Position numbers and translations under genes: made by a program. The notes beneath the pieces are model-generated. The model was not told the DNA's origin. It did no database searches and worked only from the letters and a program-made list of their open reading frames with translations. Positions 44,418 to 53,863 of a DNA stretch of 64,000 nucleotides are shown here, piece by piece. The stretch is from Gemmobacter denitrificans. Lineage in GTDB: Bacteria; Pseudomonadota; Alphaproteobacteria; Rhodobacterales; Rhodobacteraceae. Location of the stretch: NCBI RefSeq assembly GCF_036964905.1, contig NZ_JBALHR010000001.1, positions 310,001-374,000 of the forward strand, given 5' to 3'. The stretch's first letter is position 1. The number at the start of each line of letters is the position of its first letter.

Positions 44418-44506
44418 CGGCATATCCCCCGGTGGCGCGATGCGGGCAGTTCCGCAATTCGGAAAGCGATGCTAGACTTTTGCAGGATGAGGGGCTAATA
44501 CGCTCT

Positions 44507-44524
44507 TGCGTTAGCGCTAACACA
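44507..44524. promoter_or_regulatory. LacI-type operator before zwf
   Basis: TGCGTTAGCGCTAACACA contains the perfect 12-bp palindrome GTTAGCGCTAAC (44510-44521) with a central CG, typical of LacI-family repressor sites. It lies 52 bases before the zwf ATG, just after a weak -10 (TAATAC at 44496). In Rhodobacter the LacI-family regulator CceR controls this operon; that it binds here is inferred. Confidence 0.68.
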
Positions 44525-44576
44525 TTTGGCGCAGCAACCGCCCCCCGCGGGGCAGACGAGCCGAGCGAGGAGAGCC

Positions 44577-46031
44577 ATGGTTTCGCGCGTCATTCCGGTT
44601 GAGATCTTCGATCTCGTGATATTCGGTGCCACGGGCGATCTGGCCCGGCGCAAGATCCTTCCGGGGCTTTATCGCCGCTATCTGTCAGGCCAGATCCCAT
44701 CGGGCAGCCGCATCATCGGGGCTGCACGCAGCGCGATGGATGGCGCGGGTTTCCGCGCACAGGTGGCCGAAGCGATCGAGGAATTCGTGGCTGCCGACAA
44801 GCGCCAACCCGGGCCGATTGCGGAATTTTTGGCGATGCTGGATTACGTCGCCATTGATGCCTCGGGCGAGGCAGGTTGGTCAGAACTCAAGGGGCTTGTG
44901 CGCCCCGGCCTGATCCGCGCCTTCTATTTCTCGGTTGCGCCCAGCCTGTTTGGCGAAATTGCCGAACGGCTGCATCTGCACGGGATTGCCGATGCACAAA
45001 GCCGCATCGTGGTGGAAAAGCCCTTTGGCCGCGATCTGGCCACGGCACGCGCCCTGAACGCGACGCTGGCCAGCCATTTCAGCGAAAGCCAGATTTACCG
45101 GATCGACCACTATCTGGGCAAGGAAACCGTGCAGAACCTGATGGCGGTGCGCTTCGCCAATATCCTGTTCGAGCCGCTGTGGAACAGCCAGTTCATCGAC
45201 CATGTCCAGATCACGGTGGCCGAAACCGTCGGGGTCGAAGGGCGCGGGGCCTATTATGACAAATCGGGTGCGATGCGCGACATGGTGCAAAACCACCTGA
45301 TGCAACTGTTGTGCCTGATTGCGATGGAACCGCCCTACCACTTTGATCCCGATGCCGTGCGGGATGAAAAGCTCAAGGTCATCCGCGCGCTGCAACCGGT
45401 GGAACTGACCGATGTGGTACGCGGCCAATATGTCGGGTCCAAGGGCGAGGGCGGCTATCTGGAAGACAGCGAAAACCCTGACAGCCGCACCGAAAGCTAT
45501 GTGGCGCTCAAGGTGCATCTGGCCAACTGGCGCTGGAAGGGCACGCCCTTCTATCTGCGCACGGGTAAACGCCTGCGCGCCCGCACCAGCGAAATTGCCA
45601 TCACCTTCAAGGAGCCGCCGCATTCGATCTTTGACGATGCGCCGGGCTGGCGGGAAAACGTGCTGGTGATCCGTCTGCAGCCGAACGAGGGGATGAACCT
45701 GAAGGTGATGATCAAGGAACCGGGGCCGGGCGGCATGCGTCTGACCCAGGTGCCGCTGGACATGAGCTTTGCCACGGTTCTGGGTGCAGAAGGGGCCGAT
45801 ATGCCCGATGCCTATGAGCGGCTGATCATGGATGTGATCCGGGGCAACCAGACGCTGTTCATGCGCGGCGACGAGGTGGAGGCCGCCTGGGCCTGGGTTG
45901 ATCCGCTGATCAAGGGCTGGGAGGCACGCGGCGACCGCCCGGCCCGCTATGAGGCTGGATCATCCGGCCCGGAAGATGCCCTGATGCTGATGCATCGCGA
46001 TGGCCGCCGCTGGCGTGAGATTTCAGAATGA
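44577..46031 (+). CDS. zwf: Glucose-6-phosphate 1-dehydrogenase
   Basis: A 484-residue enzyme making 6-phosphogluconolactone and NADPH. FGATGDLARRKI is the coenzyme loop and RIDHYLGKETVQN holds the catalytic histidine and lysine. Start at ATG 44577, with GAGGAG upstream. First gene of zwf-pgl-pgi, which feeds the Entner-Doudoroff pathway; the operator palindrome lies just upstream. Confidence 0.96.
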   Translation: MVSRVIPVEIFDLVIFGATGDLARRKILPGLYRRYLSGQIPSGSRIIGAARSAMDGAGFRAQVAEAIEEFVAADKRQPGPIAEFLAMLDYVAIDASGEAGWSELKGLVRPGLIRAFYFSVAPSLFGEIAERLHLHGIADAQSRIVVEKPFGRDLATARALNATLASHFSESQIYRIDHYLGKETVQNLMAVRFANILFEPLWNSQFIDHVQITVAETVGVEGRGAYYDKSGAMRDMVQNHLMQLLCLIAMEPPYHFDPDAVRDEKLKVIRALQPVELTDVVRGQYVGSKGEGGYLEDSENPDSRTESYVALKVHLANWRWKGTPFYLRTGKRLRARTSEIAITFKEPPHSIFDDAPGWRENVLVIRLQPNEGMNLKVMIKEPGPGGMRLTQVPLDMSFATVLGAEGADMPDAYERLIMDVIRGNQTLFMRGDEVEAAWAWVDPLIKGWEARGDRPARYEAGSSGPEDALMLMHRDGRRWREISE

Positions 46032-46699
46032 ACCTGATCGAATATCCCGACCGCGAACTTCTGATGTTGTCGCTGGCTGACGCCATCGCATCAGAATTGT
46101 CTGAAACGGTAAGGCGCGAAGGCCACGCCTCGTTCTGCGTGCCAGGTGGCACCACACCGGGGCCGATCTTCGACACTTTGTCAGGCGTCGATCTGGATTG
46201 GGCCAAGGTGTCGGTCTTTCTGAACGACGAACGCTGGGTGGGGGAAGACAGCCCCCGGTCAAATACGCGGCTTCTGCGGGAAAGACTGTTGCGTGGCAAG
46301 GCTTTGCACGCCAAACTTATACCGCTTTTCAAGCCCGCGCCGCAGCCCGAGGATGTGCTGCACGAGCTGGCCGAAGGGATTGCGCCGCATCTGCCGATCA
46401 CGGTGCTTCTGCTGGGCATGGGGGCCGACATGCATACGGCAAGCCTGTTCCCGGGGGCCGACCGTCTGGCCGAAGCCATGGCGCCGGATGCCCCGATCCT
46501 GATGGCGCTACGGGCCGAGGCTGCGGGCGAGCCGCGCATCACACTGACGGCACCGCATCTGGCGGGGGCCATGCGCATTCATATCCTGATCACCGGGGCA
46601 GAAAAGCGCGCGGCGTTGGACCGTGCCGCCACGCTGCGCCCCCTTGACGCCCCCGTCGCGGCCCTGCTCAAAGACGCAACCGTCCATTGGGCGGCCTGA
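46028..46699 (+). CDS. pgl: 6-phosphogluconolactonase
   Basis: A 223-residue DevB-type lactonase hydrolysing 6-phosphogluconolactone. Motifs include CVPGGTTPGPIFD near the start, FLNDERWVGEDSPRSN, and LLLGMGADMHTASLFPG, which contains the GADGHTASLFP-like active-site loop (with M for the usual G). The start overlaps the zwf stop (ATGA). Confidence 0.94.
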   Translation: MNLIEYPDRELLMLSLADAIASELSETVRREGHASFCVPGGTTPGPIFDTLSGVDLDWAKVSVFLNDERWVGEDSPRSNTRLLRERLLRGKALHAKLIPLFKPAPQPEDVLHELAEGIAPHLPITVLLLGMGADMHTASLFPGADRLAEAMAPDAPILMALRAEAAGEPRITLTAPHLAGAMRIHILITGAEKRAALDRAATLRPLDAPVAALLKDATVHWAA

Positions 46700-46715
46700 T
46701 CCTTCGGAGGTATTG

Positions 46716-48320
46716 ATGCCAACCCGTTTTGACGACCTGCTGGCCCATCGCACAGCGCATGAAGCGACCACGATCTGCGATCTGTTTGCCGCCGATCCTG
46801 ATCGCGCCGCGCGCTTTTCGGCCCGACATGAGGCGTTGCTCTTTGATTTCTCAAAAACCCAGATCGATGCACAGGCCTTTGATCTGCTTGTAAAACTGGC
46901 CGATGGGGCAGGCGTTGCGACCTATCGGGAACGGATGTTTTCCGGTGCCCGGATCAATGAAACCGAAGGCCGCGCTGTGCTGCATGTCGCGCTGCGCAAC
47001 CCGGATATGCCGCTGGTTCTGGATGGCGTCGATGTGATGCCTGCGCTGCGTGCAACCCATGCGCGGGCCAGCGCCTTTGCCCGTGATGTGCGCGAGGGCC
47101 GGTTTCAGGGGCAGGGTGGCCGCATCACCGATGTGGTGAATATCGGGATTGGCGGGTCAGATCTTGGGCCGGCGATGGCTGCCTTGGCACTGGCCCCCTT
47201 TGCCGACGGGCCGCGCTGCCATTTCGTGTCGAATGTCGATGGGGCGCATATTGCCGATACGCTGAAGGGGCTGAACCCGGAGACCACGCTGGTCATCGTG
47301 GCTTCCAAGACCTTTACCACGATCGAGACGATGACCAACGCCGATACCGCGCGGCGCTGGATGGCCCAAAAGGTGGCCAACCCCGCCGCGCAATTTGCCG
47401 CCGTGTCAACTGCGGCTGACAAGACCGCCGCATATGGCATTGATCCCGAACGCGTTTTCGGGTTCGAGGATTGGGTCGGCGGGCGCTATTCGATGTGGGG
47501 GCCCATCGGACTTGCGCTGATGCTGGCGATTGGCCCCGAGGATTTCGATGCCTTCCTGCAGGGCGGCGCCGATATGGATGCCCATTTCCGGCAGACCCCG
47601 CTGGCGGAAAACCTGCCGGTTCTGATGGCCCTGGTCGGGATCTGGCACAATCAGGTCTGCGGCCATGCCACGCGGGCAGTTTTGCCCTATGATCAGCGGC
47701 TTGCACGGCTTCCTGCCTATCTTCAGCAGTTGGAGATGGAAAGCAATGGCAAGCGTGTCAGCATGGATGGCAGCGATCTGCCCTTCCATTGCGGCCCGGT
47801 GGTCTGGGGGGAACCCGGCACCAACGGTCAGCATGCGTTTTACCAGCTGATCCATCAGGGCACCCGGATCATCCCTTGCGAATTCATCGTGGCGCGGCAA
47901 GGGCATGAACCTGATCTGGCCCACCATCATCTGCTGCTGGTTTCAAACTGCCTTGCCCAATCCGAGGCGTTGATGCGGGGCCGCAGTCTGGAAGAGGCCC
48001 GCGCCATCATGGCGAAAAAGGGTCTGACCGGGGCCGAACTGGAACGTCAGGCCCGCCACCGGGTGTTTCCGGGCAATCGGCCGTCCACCACGCTGGCCAT
48101 TCCGCAACTGACGCCCTTCACGCTGGGCCAGATCATCGCGCTTTATGAACACCGCGTGTTTGTCGAAGGCGTGATCCTCGGGATCAATTCCTACGATCAA
48201 TGGGGGGTGGAGCTGGGCAAGGAACTGGCGCTGGCCTTGCAGCCCATTCTGGAAGGCAAAGCTGATGCCAGTGGCAAGGATGGATCGACCCGCCAGCTTG
48301 TCGCCTATCTGCGCGGTTGA
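46716..48320 (+). CDS. pgi: Glucose-6-phosphate isomerase
   Basis: A 534-residue isomerase interconverting glucose-6-P and fructose-6-P. Signatures DWVGGRYSMWGPIGL and the later INSYDQWGVELGK are present, with the catalytic Glu in QLEMESNGK. Start at ATG 46716 with GGAGG upstream. Third gene of the operon, 16 bases after pgl. Confidence 0.96.
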   Translation: MPTRFDDLLAHRTAHEATTICDLFAADPDRAARFSARHEALLFDFSKTQIDAQAFDLLVKLADGAGVATYRERMFSGARINETEGRAVLHVALRNPDMPLVLDGVDVMPALRATHARASAFARDVREGRFQGQGGRITDVVNIGIGGSDLGPAMAALALAPFADGPRCHFVSNVDGAHIADTLKGLNPETTLVIVASKTFTTIETMTNADTARRWMAQKVANPAAQFAAVSTAADKTAAYGIDPERVFGFEDWVGGRYSMWGPIGLALMLAIGPEDFDAFLQGGADMDAHFRQTPLAENLPVLMALVGIWHNQVCGHATRAVLPYDQRLARLPAYLQQLEMESNGKRVSMDGSDLPFHCGPVVWGEPGTNGQHAFYQLIHQGTRIIPCEFIVARQGHEPDLAHHHLLLVSNCLAQSEALMRGRSLEEARAIMAKKGLTGAELERQARHRVFPGNRPSTTLAIPQLTPFTLGQIIALYEHRVFVEGVILGINSYDQWGVELGKELALALQPILEGKADASGKDGSTRQLVAYLRG

Positions 48321-48333
48321 TCTTTGTGGTGAA

Positions 48334-48357
48334 CCGGGGGCTGCAAGGCACCCCCGG
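48334..48357. terminator. Hairpin at the end of the zwf operon
   Basis: CCGGGGG and CCCCCGG arms, with TGC/GCA continuing the stem, 13 bases past the pgi stop. No long T-run follows; it lies between convergent genes. Confidence 0.6.
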
Positions 48358-48384
48358 CACCATTTTCGTGGACACCGGGCCGCG

Positions 48385-48738
48385 TTACTTCAGCGCGGCA
48401 GTCACGATGACTTCGACCAGATAGTCGGGGGTGGCCAGCTTGGCCTCGCCCGTGGCGCGGGCAGGGGTGTGGCCCTGCGGCACCCAGGCATCCCAGACGC
48501 TGTTCATTTCGGCGAAGTTCGCCATGTCGGCCAGCCAGATCTGGGCCGAAAGGATGCGGGTCTTGTCGGTTCCGGCTTCGGCCAGGATGCGATCCACCTC
48601 GGCAAGGCAGGTCCGGGTCTGATCGGCCACGCTGTCGCCCGGATTGCCGACCTGGCCTGCCAGCCAGATGATGCCGTTGTAGCAGACGCCCTCGCTCATG
48701 CGGGCACCGGTGCCAATGCGCTTGATATCGCTGTTCAT
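48385..48738 (-). CDS. Rid family protein
   Basis: A 117-residue protein of the RidA/YjgF group. The arginine and glutamate of the deaminase site are kept, in TPARATGEA and YLVEVIVTA. RidA proteins hydrolyse reactive enamine/imine intermediates. Start at ATG 48738 with AGGAGG upstream. Subgroup not set, so the gene is not named ridA. Confidence 0.9.
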   Translation of the reverse strand: MNSDIKRIGTGARMSEGVCYNGIIWLAGQVGNPGDSVADQTRTCLAEVDRILAEAGTDKTRILSAQIWLADMANFAEMNSVWDAWVPQGHTPARATGEAKLATPDYLVEVIVTAALK

Positions 48739-49014
48739 GCGAACCTCCTGATGGTGATCGCCCCCTGCTAGCCTGCACGGCTGCAGAAGGAAAGGGGGCG
48801 GGTGGGCGAATCGCGGCAGGTCACGATTGGTAAACTTCCCGTCAACTCTGAATGTCAGCGGCAAACTGTGCGAAGGCGGAACCTTGCCGGGTCATCAGGC
48901 CGGGTTGGCGGGTTTCGGCCAAGCCAGATCGGCGCCGCGCCGCGCGCCTTGCCAGCCCGGCGTGGCCTGTGTCATCCCGCTCACAGACCTGAAACAGAAT
49001 GTCATGGCCTTGTG

Positions 49015-49602
49015 ATGCGTCACCCTCTGCTTGCTGCACTGTTGTCTTTCGGCCTGATGCTTCCTGCCGGAGCATCCTTTGCCGAACGCCCGGAGACTTC
49101 GGAAACTGCTGGCAAGGCCCGGGTGTCGAGCAAGGGGGCGCAGCGCAAATCGCTTTCGGCGGCTATGGCTGCCGCAGCCGTGGCGCGGGCCGAGATGAAG
49201 GCGGGGATTGAACTGGCAATGACCCAGTTGCCCAAGCGCGGCCGGGTCTGGTGCGTGCCTTTCGCGCGCAATGCCACCGGCGTTTCCCTGCGCGGCAATG
49301 CAACCACCTGGTGGCACAAGGCCAAAGGGGTCTACGACCGTGGCAACAAACCGCAAATCGGCGCGGTGATGAATTTCCGGGGCAGCCGCAAGATGCCGAT
49401 GGGCCATGTGGCCGTCGTGTCGAATATCCTTGATGCGCGCACCATCCAGATCGACCATGCGAACTGGGTGCGCAACAAGGTCACGCTGGATCAGACGGTG
49501 ATCGATGTTTCGGCCAAGAATGATTGGTCCGAGGTCCGGGTGGTGAATGCCGATGGATCACTGGGCCGCACCAACCCTGTCTGGGGCTTCATCTACAACT
49601 GA
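49015..49602 (+). CDS. Secreted CHAP-domain protein
   Basis: A 195-residue protein with a signal peptide (residues 1-23, cut after AGASFA), a basic linker, and a CHAP amidase-like domain. The nucleophile is Cys80 in VWCVPFARNATG and the histidine His131 in MGHVAVVSN. CHAP domains cut peptidoglycan peptides or related amides. Start at ATG 49015; GTG 49012 adjoins. A periplasmic cell-wall role is likely. Confidence 0.87.
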   Translation: MRHPLLAALLSFGLMLPAGASFAERPETSETAGKARVSSKGAQRKSLSAAMAAAAVARAEMKAGIELAMTQLPKRGRVWCVPFARNATGVSLRGNATTWWHKAKGVYDRGNKPQIGAVMNFRGSRKMPMGHVAVVSNILDARTIQIDHANWVRNKVTLDQTVIDVSAKNDWSEVRVVNADGSLGRTNPVWGFIYN

Positions 49603-49728
49603 TCCTCGACAGGGGCGCATGCGATCACAAGGCCGCGCAGCCATTATGCGACGGCCTGTTTTCTTTTCGATCTTAATGACTTGCCAAGCTACCTTGTGGT
49701 GGCGCTGATCCGGATATATGCGGAGGAT

Positions 49729-49803
<75 letters not shown>

Positions 49804-49881
49804 ACCGTGGGCGGGTGTTTAGCCAAGCAATGCGGCGGGCGCAAGGGTGAATTTGCGCAAATTCTGAAAGCAGGGGCAGAG

Positions 49882-51057
49882 ATGCAGGTGGATGTGATCG
49901 TATTGGGCGCAGGTGCCGCCGGCATGTTCGCCGCGATCGAGGCTGGGCGTCGGGGCCGTCGGGTGCTGGTTGTCGATCATGCGCAGGCCGCAGGCGAAAA
50001 GATCCGCATTTCGGGCGGCGGTCGCTGCAACTTTACCAACCTGGGCATCACAGCCGACCGGTTCTTATCGAAGAACCCGCGTTTCGCCGTCTCTGCGTTG
50101 AAGCGCTTTACCCAATGGGATTTCATCGCCCGGGTCGATGCGGCGGGGATCCCTTGGCATGAAAAGACGCTGGGCCAATTGTTCTGTGACGGATCGGCCA
50201 AGCAGATTGTCCAGATGCTGCTGCGCGATATGGACAAGGCAGGGGTGACCCTGTGGCTGGGCTGTGCCTTGGGGGCCGTGACGCGCGATGGAACTGGGTT
50301 TCGGGTGGACAGTGCACGAGGGCCGATCTGGGCGGAAAAGGTGATTGTCGCCACGGGTGGCAAATCGATTCCCAAAATGGGCGCAACGGGTTACGGCTAC
50401 AAGCTCGCAGAGTCCTTTGGCCTGCCGCTGGTAGAGACGCGCCCGGCCTTGGTGCCGCTGACACTCGCCGAGCAGGAACTGGAACCATTGAAGCCGCTTG
50501 CCGGAACTTCGGTGGCAGGGCGCGCGGTCTGCGGGCGCATCGGCTTTGAGGAGGCGATCCTGTTCACCCATCGCGGCTTGTCTGGGCCGGCGATCCTGCA
50601 GATCAGTTCCTATTGGCGCGAGGGCACGGGGCTGACGCTCGATCTTGCCGCCGGGCAGGACCTGGCAGCCGGATTGCGTAACGCCAGACAGGCAGGAGGA
50701 CGGATTGCCTTGCGCACGGCGCTTGCGCGCTTCATGCCGGAAAAACTGGCGCGCCATGTGGAAATCGTCTCGGGGTTCACGGGCAATCTGGCTGATCAGG
50801 CAAATGCCGCACTCGACCGTCTGGCAGCACTGGCGCATGGCTTTCCCATCATGCCGGTGGGCAGCGAAGGTTATCGCACCGCCGAAGTGACGCTGGGCGG
50901 CGTTGACACGGATGCGTTGGATGCCCGCACGATGGAGGCCAAATCCGTGCCGGGGCTGTATTTCATTGGCGAAGTGGTCGATGTGACGGGCTGGTTGGGC
51001 GGCTACAATTTTCAATGGGCCTGGTCATCCGGGTGGGCGGTGGGGCAGCACGCCTGA
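49882..51057 (+). CDS. BaiN/RdsA (YhiN)-family flavoprotein
   Basis: A 391-residue FAD-dependent oxidoreductase. VIVLGAGAAGMFAAIEAGRRG is the dinucleotide-binding start, GEKIRISGGGRCNFTN the family signature, and YFIGEVVDVTGWLGGYNFQWA the end. The substrate is not known. Start at ATG 49882; upstream in-frame codons lie within tRNA-Gln and are rejected. Confidence 0.9.
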   Translation: MQVDVIVLGAGAAGMFAAIEAGRRGRRVLVVDHAQAAGEKIRISGGGRCNFTNLGITADRFLSKNPRFAVSALKRFTQWDFIARVDAAGIPWHEKTLGQLFCDGSAKQIVQMLLRDMDKAGVTLWLGCALGAVTRDGTGFRVDSARGPIWAEKVIVATGGKSIPKMGATGYGYKLAESFGLPLVETRPALVPLTLAEQELEPLKPLAGTSVAGRAVCGRIGFEEAILFTHRGLSGPAILQISSYWREGTGLTLDLAAGQDLAAGLRNARQAGGRIALRTALARFMPEKLARHVEIVSGFTGNLADQANAALDRLAALAHGFPIMPVGSEGYRTAEVTLGGVDTDALDARTMEAKSVPGLYFIGEVVDVTGWLGGYNFQWAWSSGWAVGQHA

Positions 51058-51061
51058 ATCC

Positions 51062-51087
51062 TATAATCAATATTATGTAATTATAAT
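51062..51087 (+). promoter_or_regulatory. AT-rich patch with two TATAAT hexamers before rpe
   Basis: Perfect -10-like hexamers TATAAT at 51062-51067 and 51082-51087 lie in an AT-rich stretch, 91-116 bases before the rpe ATG. No good -35 is seen for either, so they are only candidates. Confidence 0.4.
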
Positions 51088-51177
51088 GTGCGCCAAAGTC
51101 TGAAATCTGCGATGCGTCTTGCAATCTGCCCTGCATATCGGGCAAACAAGCGCGACCATGACAGCATGAGGCACCGC

Positions 51178-51870
51178 ATGACCTTTTCGCGCGACATCAA
51201 GATCGCCCCGTCGATCCTTTCCGCCGATTTCGCCAACTTCGGTGCCGAATGTGAAGCCATCGAAACCCAGGGTGCGGACTGGGTCCATGTAGATGTGATG
51301 GACGGCCACTTTGTTCCGAATATCACTTTCGGGCCAAGCACTTGTGCGGCGATCCGCAAGCACATCAAGGGCGTTATGGATGTGCATCTGATGATTGCAC
51401 CTGTCGATCCCTATATTGACGCCTTTGCCCAGTCTGGTGCCGATGTCATCACCGCCCATCTGGAGGCCGGCCCGCATATCCACCGTACGCTGCAGGCTAT
51501 CCGGGCGCATGGGATCAAGGCTGGTCTGGCCCTGAACCCCGGCACGCCGATTGCGGCTGTGGAGCATCTGCTCGACATGGTCGATCTTGTCTGTGTCATG
51601 ACGGTGAACCCGGGCTTTGGCGGCCAGAAGTTCATCACGTCGCAAGTGGCCAAGGTGCAAGCCCTGCGCGCGATGATCGGTGATCGCCCGATCCATATTG
51701 AAATCGACGGCGGTGTCACTGTGGAAACCGCGCCTTTGGTGGCTGCGGCTGGTGCCGATGTTCTGGTCGCAGGTTCGGCGGTCTTCAAAGGCGGCTCGGT
51801 CGGAAATCCAGCCCCATATGGCGCAAATATCCGTGCGATCCGTGCAGCCGCGATGGCCGCGCTTGGGTGA
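51178..51870 (+). CDS. rpe: Ribulose-phosphate 3-epimerase
   Basis: A 230-residue TIM-barrel epimerase linking ribulose-5-P and xylulose-5-P in the pentose-phosphate and Calvin cycles. APSILSADFANFG, HVDVMDGHFVPNITFG and VMTVNPGFGGQKF are the family signatures with the metal-binding His/Asp set. Start at ATG 51178. No other Calvin genes are near, so it is probably the housekeeping copy. Confidence 0.95.
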   Translation: MTFSRDIKIAPSILSADFANFGAECEAIETQGADWVHVDVMDGHFVPNITFGPSTCAAIRKHIKGVMDVHLMIAPVDPYIDAFAQSGADVITAHLEAGPHIHRTLQAIRAHGIKAGLALNPGTPIAAVEHLLDMVDLVCVMTVNPGFGGQKFITSQVAKVQALRAMIGDRPIHIEIDGGVTVETAPLVAAAGADVLVAGSAVFKGGSVGNPAPYGANIRAIRAAAMAALG

Positions 51871-52016
51871 TGCAATACATCACGTTCTTGGCGTAACGCA
51901 CTGATAAATCAGCCGTAAATTCCGAAATCATCGCTGGTTTCGATGCATTTATATTCAATACTTGCAATGTATCTTCCTGCAGGCTAGCACTGTGCAACCA
52001 GCCAGCCGGAGGGATC

Positions 52017-53765
52017 ATGCGCCGCTATCTGCCCATTCTGGAATGGGGCCGCCATTATGACCGCCTGAGCTTGCTGAGCGATCTGCTGGCGGCGGTGATC
52101 GTGACGATCATGCTGATCCCGCAATCTCTGGCCTATGCGCTGCTGGCCGGGCTGCCGCCCGAGATCGGGCTATACGCCTCGATCGCGCCGCTGCTGGCCT
52201 ATGCGCTGTTTGGCACGTCGCGGGTTCTGGCCGTCGGGCCCGTGGCCGTGGTCAGCCTGATGACCGCCGCAGCCGTCGCGCCGCTGGCCGCCCAAGGCAG
52301 TGCCGAATACCTTGGGGCGGCCATCGTTCTGGCGGCGCTGTCAGGGCTGATCCTGCTGGCCATGGGCCTGCTGCGGCTGGGCTGGATTGCCAATTTCATC
52401 AGCCATCCGGTGATGGCTGGTTTCATCACCGCCTCGGCCCTTCTGATCGCTGCGGGCCAGGTGCCCACCTTGCTGGGCCTGCAGGCCCGGGGCGAGACAT
52501 TACCCAGCCTGTTCATGGCCTTGCTGCCGAAACTGGAGAGCGCGCGGCTGGATGTGCTGGCATTGGGGTTGGCTGTGACCGGTTTCCTGTTCTGGGCGCG
52601 CAAGGGTGTGCAGCCCTTGCTGCGCAGTTTCGGCATGCGGCCTGAATTGGCCGCGGCTGCCGGGCGCGCCGCCCCGCTGTTGGCGGTTGCTGCAAGCATC
52701 TTGCTGGTGCGGCTGACCGATCTGGCCCCCCCGCTTGTGGGCGAGATCCCGCGTGGTCTGCCATTGCCGGCCCTGCCCTCGCTGGACCCTGCGCTCTGGC
52801 AGGCTTTGCTTGTCCCCGCTGCGCTGATTGCTCTGGTTGGCTATGTCGAAAGCGTATCGGTGGCGCAGACCCTGGCGGCGCGTCGCCGTCAGCGCATTGC
52901 CCCCGATCAGGAACTGGTGGCGCTTGGCGCGGCCAATCTGTCATCCGCTTTCACAGGGGGCTTTCCGGTGACTGGTGGTTTTGCCCGGTCCGTGGTCAAT
53001 GCCGATGCCGGTGCAACCACCCCGGCTGCGGGGGCGTTCACCGCGCTTGGCATGGTGATGGCGAGCTTCTGGCTGACCCCGCTGCTGGCCGACCTGCCCA
53101 AGGCGACGCTGGCCGCCACCATCATCGTGGCGGTGCTGGCGCTGGTCGATCTGCGCGCCCTGCCCCGCATGTTGGCCTATAGCCGCGCCGATGGCGGGGC
53201 CATGGCTGCAACCATTGCAGCCACGCTGCTGTTGGGCGTCGAAACCGGGATTACCGCCGGTGTTGTGCTGTCGATCTTTCTGCATCTGTGGCGCAGTTCG
53301 CGCCCGCACATGGCCGTGATCGGACAAGTGCCGGGCACCGAACATTTCCGCAATGTCGAACGCCACCATGTGGTGACCGCGCCTGACGTGCTGTCGATCC
53401 GCGTAGATGAAAGCCTTTATTTCCCCAATGTGCGCTTTCTGGAGGATCGGTTGCTGATTGCCCTGGCCGAAAAACCGGGGCTGGCCCATGTGGTGCTGGA
53501 TTGTGCGGCGGTGAATGTGATCGATGCCTCGGCGGTGGAAACGCTGGAACAGCTGATGTCGCGGCTGGATGAAGCCGGGGTGGCACTGCACCTGTCCGAA
53601 GTGAAGGGGCCCGTGATGGATCGCCTGCAGCGGTCCAGCTTTTTGCAGCACCTGACCGGGCGCATCTTCCTGACCCAATTCGATGCGATGATGGCGCTTG
53701 CCCCGGATCTGACTGCGGGCTGCCGCGCGGCCGACCGTTGCGAAACCGCCCGCCGCAGGGGATGA
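52017..53765 (+). CDS. SulP family anion transporter with STAS domain
   Basis: A 582-residue SulP/SLC26 transporter with about 12-14 membrane segments (ITIMLIPQSLAYALLAGLPPE near the start) and a cytoplasmic STAS domain from about 440 to 555 (LDCAAVNVIDASAVETLEQL). It could carry sulfate, bicarbonate or another anion; sulfate is the default for the family. Monocistronic. Confidence 0.9.
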   Translation: MRRYLPILEWGRHYDRLSLLSDLLAAVIVTIMLIPQSLAYALLAGLPPEIGLYASIAPLLAYALFGTSRVLAVGPVAVVSLMTAAAVAPLAAQGSAEYLGAAIVLAALSGLILLAMGLLRLGWIANFISHPVMAGFITASALLIAAGQVPTLLGLQARGETLPSLFMALLPKLESARLDVLALGLAVTGFLFWARKGVQPLLRSFGMRPELAAAAGRAAPLLAVAASILLVRLTDLAPPLVGEIPRGLPLPALPSLDPALWQALLVPAALIALVGYVESVSVAQTLAARRRQRIAPDQELVALGAANLSSAFTGGFPVTGGFARSVVNADAGATTPAAGAFTALGMVMASFWLTPLLADLPKATLAATIIVAVLALVDLRALPRMLAYSRADGGAMAATIAATLLLGVETGITAGVVLSIFLHLWRSSRPHMAVIGQVPGTEHFRNVERHHVVTAPDVLSIRVDESLYFPNVRFLEDRLLIALAEKPGLAHVVLDCAAVNVIDASAVETLEQLMSRLDEAGVALHLSEVKGPVMDRLQRSSFLQHLTGRIFLTQFDAMMALAPDLTAGCRAADRCETARRRG

Positions 53766-53863
53766 CGCGCGATCATTCTGGCTTTATCGGCAAGGCCCTT
53801 GGCAAAGCACTGCTGCCGGTTCAATCTGCTGCCATGCCCTTTTCATAATCAGGTGTTTTTGCT

